A program made the translations under genes and the position numbers. Shown here in pieces: positions 1-7,910 of a DNA stretch of 7,910 nucleotides. The stretch's first letter is position 1; each line of letters starts with the position of its first letter. The notes beneath the pieces were generated by a model that saw only the letters and a list, made by a program, of their open reading frames with translations, was not told where the DNA came from and searched no databases. Source of the DNA: Bacillota bacterium (lineage in GTDB: Bacteria > Bacillota > Bacilli > Bacillales_B > DSM-18226); the NCBI GenBank assembly GCA_021821235.1, contig JAKACS010000126.1:1-7910 (forward strand). Reading direction: 5' to 3'.

Positions 1-438
1 CTGTTCAAGATCAACGGTAAGCGTGTATTGTCCGGCTTCCGCTTTTTTTACGAACTGCTGTTTTTGCTCTTCTGTTACTTGAATGGCGAGAATTCCATTT
101 TTCACACAGTTGTTTTTAAAAATATCGGCAAAGCTCGGAGCGATGACGACTTTGAAGCCGTAATCTTGAATTGCCCATGGGGCATGCTCGCGCGATGAGC
201 CACAGCCGAAGTTTTCACCGGCAACCATGATCGAAGCACCTTGATATTTTTCAGCATTTAATGAAAAATCAGTCCGGGGGTTTCCGTCCTTATCAAAACG
301 CCAGTTGTAAAAGAGAAATTGGCCAAAGCCGCTTCGTTCAATGCGCTTTAAAAATTGTTTTGGAATAATTTGGTCTGTATCAATATTCGTTCGGTCTAAT
401 GGATAAACAAGACCTGTATGAGTCCGTAACGGTTCCAT
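1..438 (-). CDS. leuD: 3-isopropylmalate dehydratase small subunit, partial (3' end outside window)
   Basis: Small subunit of isopropylmalate isomerase. With LeuC it interconverts 2-isopropylmalate and 3-isopropylmalate in cytoplasmic leucine synthesis. The visible 146 codons start with MEPLRTHTG and have no stop before the left edge. Family proteins are about 200 residues, so roughly a quarter is missing. Visible hallmarks are [15 protein letters not shown] (residues 18-32), the swivel-domain signature [16 protein letters not shown] (74-89) and [13 protein letters not shown] (99-111). The ATG at 436-438 is chosen because the family begins MEPL and an AGGAGGT site lies 10 nt upstream, overlapping the leuC stop codon. 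The leuC-leuD gap is only 15 nt, so the two subunits are probably translated in a coupled way, fitting an obligate heterodimer. Nothing in the visible part looks degraded. Assignment is by family motifs and recalled similarity to B. subtilis LeuD. Confidence 0.97.
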   Translation of the reverse strand, partial: MEPLRTHTGLVYPLDRTNIDTDQIIPKQFLKRIERSGFGQFLFYNWRFDKDGNPRTDFSLNAEKYQGASIMVAGENFGCGSSREHAPWAIQDYGFKVVIAPSFADIFKNNCVKNGILAIQVTEEQKQQFVKKAEAGQYTLTVDLEQ

Positions 439-448
439 AGCGTTCAAT

Positions 449-455
449 ACCTCCT
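449..455 (-). promoter_or_regulatory. leuD ribosome binding site overlapping the leuC stop codon
   Basis: The minus strand reads AGGAGGT here, a perfect Shine-Dalgarno core, followed by 10 nt and the leuD ATG. Its first bases overlap the leuC TAG stop (454-456), so a ribosome finishing leuC sits on the leuD initiation site. This fixes the leuD start and supports coupled synthesis of the two isomerase subunits. Confidence 0.85.
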
Positions 456-1875
456 AAGAATTTACTGCTTGTGAAGAAAATTGACGGACATCGACAAAAT
501 GGCCAGCAATTGCTGCCGCCGCAGCCATTTCCGGACTGACTAGATGTGTGCGGGCACCGTTTCCTTGACGTCCTTCAAAATTGCGGTTAGAAGTAGAAGC
601 ACAGCGCTCACCTGCTGGAACGATATCATCATTCATGGCCAAACACATACTGCAGCCGGCATTGCGCCATTCGAAACCAGCTTCTGTAAAAATTACGTCA
701 AGCCCCTCTTTTTCAGCAGCCATTTTCACGCTATAAGAGCCGGGAACGACGATGGCTGTTACCGAAGGATTCACTTTTTGGCCGCGGACGATCTCGGCTG
801 CTTTCCGTAAATCGCTTAGTCTTGAGTTGGTGCAGGAACCAATAAAGACGTGATCGATTTTGACGCTTGAAAGCGGCTGGCCTGCTTCTAGACCCATGTA
901 CTCAAGGGCGCGGCTGATTTCATCTTTTTCACTGGCCGTTTCGGCATCATTTGGATTTGGAACGGAAGCTGTGACCGGTAGACACATTCCCGGATTGGTT
1001 CCCCATGTAACTTGCGGCTCCACTTCGGCAGCATTGATTTCCACAACAGCATCATAGACGGCGCCCTCATCAGTCGCTAATGCTTTCCACTGCGCCACTG
1101 CTGCTTCGAATGCTTCACCTTGAGGCGCGAATTTTCTTCCTTTTAAATAAGCAAAAGTCGTTTCATCCGGTGTAATCAGGCCTGCTCTTGCTCCAGCTTC
1201 AATCGACATATTGCAGACGGTCATCCGCGCTTCCATCGATAGCGCCTGGATGGCTTCACCAGTGAACTCCACGACATATCCTGTGCCAAATTGCACACCA
1301 AATTTGCCGATGATGGCGAGAATTAAGTCCTTGGCCGTGACACCTGCACCAAGTTTGCCGTTAACTTTGACATTTAACGTTTTCGGTTTTGCTTGCCAAA
1401 GGGTTTGCGTAGCCAAAACATGTTCGACTTCACTTGTTCCAATGCCGAATGCGAGCGCACCGAAGGCACCGTGGGTTGAAGTGTGGCTGTCGCCGCAGAC
1501 GATCGTTTTGCCTGGTTGGGTAAGACCAAGCTCCGGGCCGATGACATGGACGATTCCATTATCTGGATGGTCAATATCGGCAAGGGGAATGCCGAACTCT
1601 TCGCAGTTCTGTTTCAGCGTATCGATTTGTGTTTTTGAGATGACGTCTTTGATCACACTGCGATCACGGGTCGGTACATTGTGATCCATTGTCGCAAAAG
1701 TACGATCCGGCCGGCGCACTTTGCGGCCGTTCAATCTTAATCCCTCAAACGCTTGAGGAGAGGTCACTTCATGGACAAGATGCAGGTCGATATAAAGCAA
1801 ATCAGGTTTTCCGTCTTCTTGGTGGACAACATGCTGTTCCCAAATTTTCTCAATAATTGTTTTTGGTTTCTGCAT
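454..1875 (-). CDS. leuC: 3-isopropylmalate dehydratase large subunit
   Basis: Catalytic large subunit of isopropylmalate isomerase, an aconitase-family enzyme with a [4Fe-4S] cluster. It pairs with LeuD to isomerise 2-isopropylmalate to 3-isopropylmalate in leucine synthesis. From the ATG at 1873-1875 it is 473 residues, matching the usual 465-475. The three cluster cysteines are present: C348 in GSCTNSR and C408/C411 in GCSMC. Other signatures are [21 protein letters not shown] (start at 127), [10 protein letters not shown] (223-232) and [11 protein letters not shown] (428-438). An in-frame GTG at 1888-1890 would add five residues, but its bases form part of the GAGG ribosome binding site for the ATG and it has no site of its own, so the ATG is preferred. 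The 76-nt gap after leuB is the largest in the operon and carries a hairpin. No truncation or missing key residue was seen. Confidence 0.97.
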   Translation of the reverse strand: MQKPKTIIEKIWEQHVVHQEDGKPDLLYIDLHLVHEVTSPQAFEGLRLNGRKVRRPDRTFATMDHNVPTRDRSVIKDVISKTQIDTLKQNCEEFGIPLADIDHPDNGIVHVIGPELGLTQPGKTIVCGDSHTSTHGAFGALAFGIGTSEVEHVLATQTLWQAKPKTLNVKVNGKLGAGVTAKDLILAIIGKFGVQFGTGYVVEFTGEAIQALSMEARMTVCNMSIEAGARAGLITPDETTFAYLKGRKFAPQGEAFEAAVAQWKALATDEGAVYDAVVEINAAEVEPQVTWGTNPGMCLPVTASVPNPNDAETASEKDEISRALEYMGLEAGQPLSSVKIDHVFIGSCTNSRLSDLRKAAEIVRGQKVNPSVTAIVVPGSYSVKMAAEKEGLDVIFTEAGFEWRNAGCSMCLAMNDDIVPAGERCASTSNRNFEGRQGNGARTHLVSPEMAAAAAIAGHFVDVRQFSSQAVNS

Positions 1876-1883
1876 AATTTCAT

Positions 1884-1889
1884 TCCTCA
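1884..1889 (-). promoter_or_regulatory. leuC ribosome binding site that decides the start codon
   Basis: The minus strand reads TGAGGA, with the GAGG ending 9 nt before the ATG at 1873-1875, a standard spacing. The same bases include part of an in-frame GTG (1888-1890) that gives a longer open frame. That GTG is preceded by AT-rich sequence with no purine-rich site. The arrangement argues for the ATG and a protein starting [10 protein letters not shown]. Confidence 0.75.
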
Positions 1890-1906
1890 CGTTTTAAAGA
1901 TTTTTG

Positions 1907-1932
1907 AAAAGAAGGACGGCTTAATACCGCCC
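1907..1932 (-). terminator. Terminator-like hairpin between leuB and leuC (weak or attenuating)
   Basis: In the minus-strand transcript GGGCGG (1932-1927) can pair with CCGUCC (1919-1914), giving five G-C/C-G pairs and one G-U around a 7-nt loop. It is followed at once by UUCUUUU (1913-1907). A short GC-rich stem plus U-rich tail has the form of a weak intrinsic terminator, but it sits inside an operon whose next gene has its own ribosome binding site. It may instead lower read-through into leuCD or protect a processed mRNA end. The stem is only 6 bp and could be chance. No energy calculation was made. Confidence 0.35.
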
Positions 1933-1951
1933 AACGTTCTGCTTTCATCGA

Positions 1952-3040
1952 TTATGCTCTTTGATGCACTCTGGTTTTGAGATCGTCGACAATTAATTTC
2001 GTCATTTCAGCCGTACCGACAAGCTTGCCGTTTTCAACTTGAAGATCGCCGGTATGATAGCCGGAGTCAAGCGTGGCTTGCACAGCTTCTTCAATCAATT
2101 TTGCTTCATTCTCTAGTTCGAAGGAATAACGCAGCATCAGTGCTGCAGATAGAATCATTGCAATTGGATTGGCAATGCCTTTGCCGGCAATATCCGGTGC
2201 CGAACCGTGAACGGGTTCGTAGAGGCCAACGCCGTCTTCGCGCAGACTGGCTGAAGGAAGCATGCCAAGCGAGCCAGTTAACACGGAAGCTTCATCACTT
2301 AAAATATCACCAAATAAGTTTTCGGTGACAATAACATCGAACTGTGAAGGATTGGTGATCAGCTTCATTGCTGCTGCGTCTACTAAAATATGATCGACGA
2401 CGACATCCGTGTATTGCGATTTTTTCTCCTCGACGACTTCGCGCCATAGTTTGCTTGATTCAAGTACATTGGCTTTATCGACAGAGGTGAGATGACAGCG
2501 GCGCTGCTGGGCTGCTTGAAATCCTTTGTCTACAATTCTTTCAATCTCTTTGCGCGTGTAGTAGAGAGTGTCTACCACAGTATTTCCGCCATCCCGTCTC
2601 TCACTCGGTGTGCCAAAGTAAAGGCCGCCAGTTAGTTCGCGGACAATGAGAAGATCGCTGCCGTTCACGATTTCCGCTTTTAAAGGAGAAGCGTGCAATA
2701 AATTCCTGAAACCTTTAATTGGCCGTAAATTGGCGAATAAATCAAGTGCTTTGCGGATTCCCAGCAAGCCGCGTTCCGGGCGCAAATGGGATGGATTTTG
2801 ATCCCATTTTGGTCCGCCGACGGCGCCGAGCAATACGGCGTCGGCCTGTTTGCATGCTTCTACCGTTGAATCGGGAAGGGGGGTGCCGTATTGATCAATG
2901 GCTGCTCCGCCGATCTCATGGGTTGCAAAACTGAATGTGTGTTGAAATTCTTCGGCAACGGCCTCAAGCACTTCTTTAGCCGATTGAATCACTTCTCTGC
3001 CGATACCATCTCCTGGAAGTAATACAATTTGTTTTTCCAT
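1952..3040 (-). CDS. leuB: 3-isopropylmalate dehydrogenase
   Basis: NAD-dependent oxidative decarboxylase. It converts 3-isopropylmalate to 2-isopropyl-3-oxosuccinate, which decarboxylates to 2-ketoisocaproate, the last dedicated leucine step before transamination. The protein is 362 residues, the usual length for the family. Visible landmarks are the N-terminal GDGIG (10-14), substrate-binding arginines R96, R106 and R134, Y141 in GGLYFG, catalytic K189 in SVDKANVLE, metal-binding D221, D245 and D249 (ENLFGDILSDE), and the NAD-binding loop HGSAPDIAG (278-286) whose Asp indicates NAD rather than NADP. The residue after GDGIG is Arg where many relatives have Pro. The ATG at 3038-3040 is preceded by AAGGAG with 12-nt spacing, and the leuA stop lies 32 nt upstream. 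It is distinguished from isocitrate dehydrogenase by length, the RELTGGLYFG signature and neighbours. Confidence 0.97.
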   Translation of the reverse strand: MEKQIVLLPGDGIGREVIQSAKEVLEAVAEEFQHTFSFATHEIGGAAIDQYGTPLPDSTVEACKQADAVLLGAVGGPKWDQNPSHLRPERGLLGIRKALDLFANLRPIKGFRNLLHASPLKAEIVNGSDLLIVRELTGGLYFGTPSERRDGGNTVVDTLYYTRKEIERIVDKGFQAAQQRRCHLTSVDKANVLESSKLWREVVEEKKSQYTDVVVDHILVDAAAMKLITNPSQFDVIVTENLFGDILSDEASVLTGSLGMLPSASLREDGVGLYEPVHGSAPDIAGKGIANPIAMILSAALMLRYSFELENEAKLIEEAVQATLDSGYHTGDLQVENGKLVGTAEMTKLIVDDLKTRVHQRA

Positions 3041-3052
3041 TTTGCTTGTGAT

Positions 3053-3058
3053 CTCCTT
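3053..3058 (-). promoter_or_regulatory. leuB ribosome binding site
   Basis: The minus strand reads AAGGAG in the 32-nt leuA-leuB gap, 12 nt before the leuB ATG. The match to the Shine-Dalgarno core is good but the spacing is at the long end of normal for Bacillus. It supports independent initiation of leuB after the leuA stop (3073-3075). Confidence 0.65.
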
Positions 3059-3072
3059 TTAAAAACCTTCTA

Positions 3073-6175
<3,103 letters not shown>

Positions 6176-6179
<4 letters not shown>

Positions 6180-7910
6180 GGTTTCACCCCAATCATTTCG
6201 TGCAGCCCTTTTCCAGGCGCGACCATTGGATAAACTTTTTCTAGCGGAAGAACACGGCAATCCACCACGGTTGGACCATCATAGGCGAAAATTTCAGGGA
6301 GAGCCGTGATTAAATCTTCCTTCGTATCAATTTTCACCCCGCGAATTTGATAGCTTTCGGCAAGTTTCACAAAGTCCGGCTGGGAATAAAGAATCGATTC
6401 GGCATAGCGTTTTTCATAAAATACTTCTTGCCATTGGCGCACCATTCCAAGCGAGCCGTTGTTGATAATAATAATTTTGATTGGCATGTTTCTTTCTTGG
6501 ATGACAGAAAGTTCTTGCATCGTCATTTGAAATCCGCCATCGCCGACAATCGATACAACGGTTTTTTCTGGAGCGGCAAATTGGGCGCCAATTGCAGCAG
6601 GGAAGCCAAAGCCCATTGTTCCGAGTCCGCCTGATGTAACCCAACGGTTTGGCCCGCTGAAAGGGTAGTACTGGGCAGCCCACATTTGATGTTGGCCAAC
6701 GTCTGTTGTCACAATTGCCTCACCGTTTGTTACCTTATGGATCGCTTGCACGAGCCATTGTGGTGAAATGCCGTTTTGAGTATTGTCATACCAAAGTGGG
6801 TACTGTTCCTGGTATTGTTTTAATGAATCGAGCCATTCTTGATGTTTCGGTGATTCCTGTGCCAGATCAAGCAGGCTTACGAGTGCTTCTTTTGCGTTCG
6901 CGACAACCGGAATTTGCGTCGGAACGTTTTTGCCAATCTCTGCCGGATCGATATCGATGTGGGCCACTTTTGCATTTTGAGCAAAATGCTTTAAATTTCC
7001 TGTTAGACGGTCGTCAAAGCGGGCACCGATATTGATCAGTAGATCGCATTCATGCAAGGCCATGTTCGCGGTATACGTTCCATGCATGCCGCCCATTCCA
7101 AGAGAAAGATGATGGCCGCCCGGGAAACTGCCAAGACCTAGCAGGGTGGTGACAACTGGCAATTGGTGTGCTTCGGCAAAGGCGGTCAATTCGGCTGATG
7201 CCCTCCCATGCAATACGCCGGCACCGGCAAGGATAACAGGCTTCTTTGCTTTTGATAAGGCATCGGCCAATTTCTTAATTTGCAAAGGATTTGGTTTGAT
7301 CGTTGGCTGGTATCCAGGAAGTTGAAAACTGGCATCACCGCGTGCTTCCGGCAGTCCGCCAGCTGAAATATCTTTCGGAATATCAACAAGAACCGGTCCG
7401 GGCCGCCCCGTAGAAGCAATGTGGAAGGCCTCCTTTACGATCCGCGGCAAGTCACGGATCGACTGCACTTGATAATTATGTTTTGTGATTGGGGTCGTAA
7501 TCCCGATAATATCTGCTTCCTGAAAAGCATCAGATCCGATTACATTCCGTCCAACCTGCCCGGTGAAAATGACGAGCGGTAAGGAATCCATCATTGCATC
7601 GGTGATTCCGGTCACAAGGTTTGTAGCGCCGGGTCCGGATGTGGCAAGGACAACGCCTGGTTTTCCAGTGATGCGCGCATAGCCTTCGGCCGCATGAATG
7701 GTTCCTTGCTCGTGGCGGAAGAGAACATGTTCAATGGCTCCTTTTGCCCGGTAAATAGCGTCATAGATTGGCAGGACGGCTCCTCCCGGATAACCAAATA
7801 AGAATTCGACACCTTCTTCAACCAACAATTCAATAAGAAGATCTGCTCCTGTTTTTACGGCTGGCCTGGTTTCGACTTCCTGCTTTGCTTCTACCTTCAC
7901 GTTCGTGATC
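6176..7910 (-). CDS. ilvB: Acetolactate synthase catalytic large subunit, start codon cut by window edge
   Basis: ThDP- and FAD-dependent acetohydroxyacid synthase. It condenses two pyruvates to acetolactate (valine, leucine) or pyruvate with 2-ketobutyrate (isoleucine). Numbered from an in-frame GTG at 7898-7900 it has 574 residues. Landmarks are [14 protein letters not shown] (35-48), catalytic glutamate E64 in RHEQG, the central FAD-binding domain (about 190-345), [16 protein letters not shown] (423-438), the ThDP/Mg motif from GDGG (453) to INN (479-481) and [14 protein letters not shown] (486-499), whose W490 matches the herbicide-site Trp of plant enzymes. That GTG has no ribosome binding site in the ten bases before it and the frame stays open to the edge. 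The visible codons read ITNVKV after a codon ending in G, closely matching B. subtilis MGTNVQV, so the true start is probably ATG at 7910-7912. Linkage to ilvH marks it as the biosynthetic enzyme, not catabolic AlsS. Confidence 0.97.

Noticed and set aside
504..515. 12-bp perfect palindrome CAGCAATTGCTG near the end of leuC
   Set aside because: It codes for a run of Ala codons and neighbouring residues in LeuC, and no symmetry extends beyond 12 bp.
1211..1684. A 157-codon plus-strand open frame opposite leuC
   Set aside because: It lies wholly antisense to the strongly conserved leuC, has no recognisable domain, and such frames arise from codon bias in the opposite strand. The other plus-strand frames in the window are shorter and rejected for the same reason.
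1898..1912. A CodY-box-like stretch (consensus AATTTTCWGAAAATT) upstream of leuC
   Set aside because: Aligned base by base it has five mismatches out of 15, including lost flanking T's, which is too weak to call in AT-rich intergenic DNA.
2373..2384. LeuB has VDAAAM where B. subtilis and E. coli have VDNA-type sequence
   Set aside because: The metal-binding Asp is kept, and Ala after it is also found in the Thermus thermophilus enzyme, so this is normal family variation.
6180..6260. An in-frame ATG at 6260 that would extend IlvH by 27 residues
   Set aside because: The extension lies wholly within the ilvB 3' coding region, is unlike ACT-domain N-termini, and the ATG at 6179 has the classic ATGA overlap plus a GGGGTG site.
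7800..7910. Search for a T-box leader, promoter or operator upstream of ilvB
   Set aside because: The window ends inside the ilvB coding region, so none of the upstream control region is present.

Overview
The window is almost wall to wall one operon for branched-chain amino acid synthesis, read entirely from the minus strand (right to left). In transcription order it holds ilvB, ilvH, ilvC, leuA, leuB, leuC and the first 146 codons of leuD. This is the gene order of the Bacillus subtilis ilv-leu operon. Together with strong AGGAGG-type ribosome binding sites and very close similarity (from memory) to B. subtilis proteins, it points to a member of the Bacillaceae. The genus cannot be fixed from this sequence alone.

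Layout, right to left: ilvB (6176 to the window edge; its start codon is probably cut by the edge), ilvH (5658-6179, ATGA overlap with ilvB), ilvC (4604-5632, after a 25-nt gap), leuA (3073-4617, overlapping the end of ilvC by 14 nt), leuB (1952-3040, after a 32-nt gap), leuC (454-1875, after a 76-nt gap with a terminator-like hairpin) and leuD (1-438, after a 15-nt gap, running off the left edge). There is no gene-free stretch over 300 bases. I see no RNA genes, mobile elements, CRISPR arrays or plus-strand genes. The promoter, and any T-box leader or CodY/CcpA/TnrA sites such as those known upstream of B. subtilis ilvB, would lie to the right of this window and cannot be seen.

The genes work as one pathway. 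IlvB/IlvH (acetohydroxyacid synthase) and IlvC (ketol-acid reductoisomerase) carry out the first two steps shared by valine and isoleucine. The dehydratase (ilvD) and transaminase steps are not encoded here. LeuA, LeuC/LeuD and LeuB then extend 2-ketoisovalerate to 2-ketoisocaproate, the leucine precursor. All complete genes are uninterrupted and keep the catalytic residues I could check.

I found no undescribed system. The points worth a second look are fine-scale: a hairpin with a U-rich tail between leuB and leuC, a possible hairpin over the ilvC ribosome binding site, the ilvC/leuA overlap, start-codon choices for leuC and ilvB, and two residue substitutions in LeuB and IlvH.
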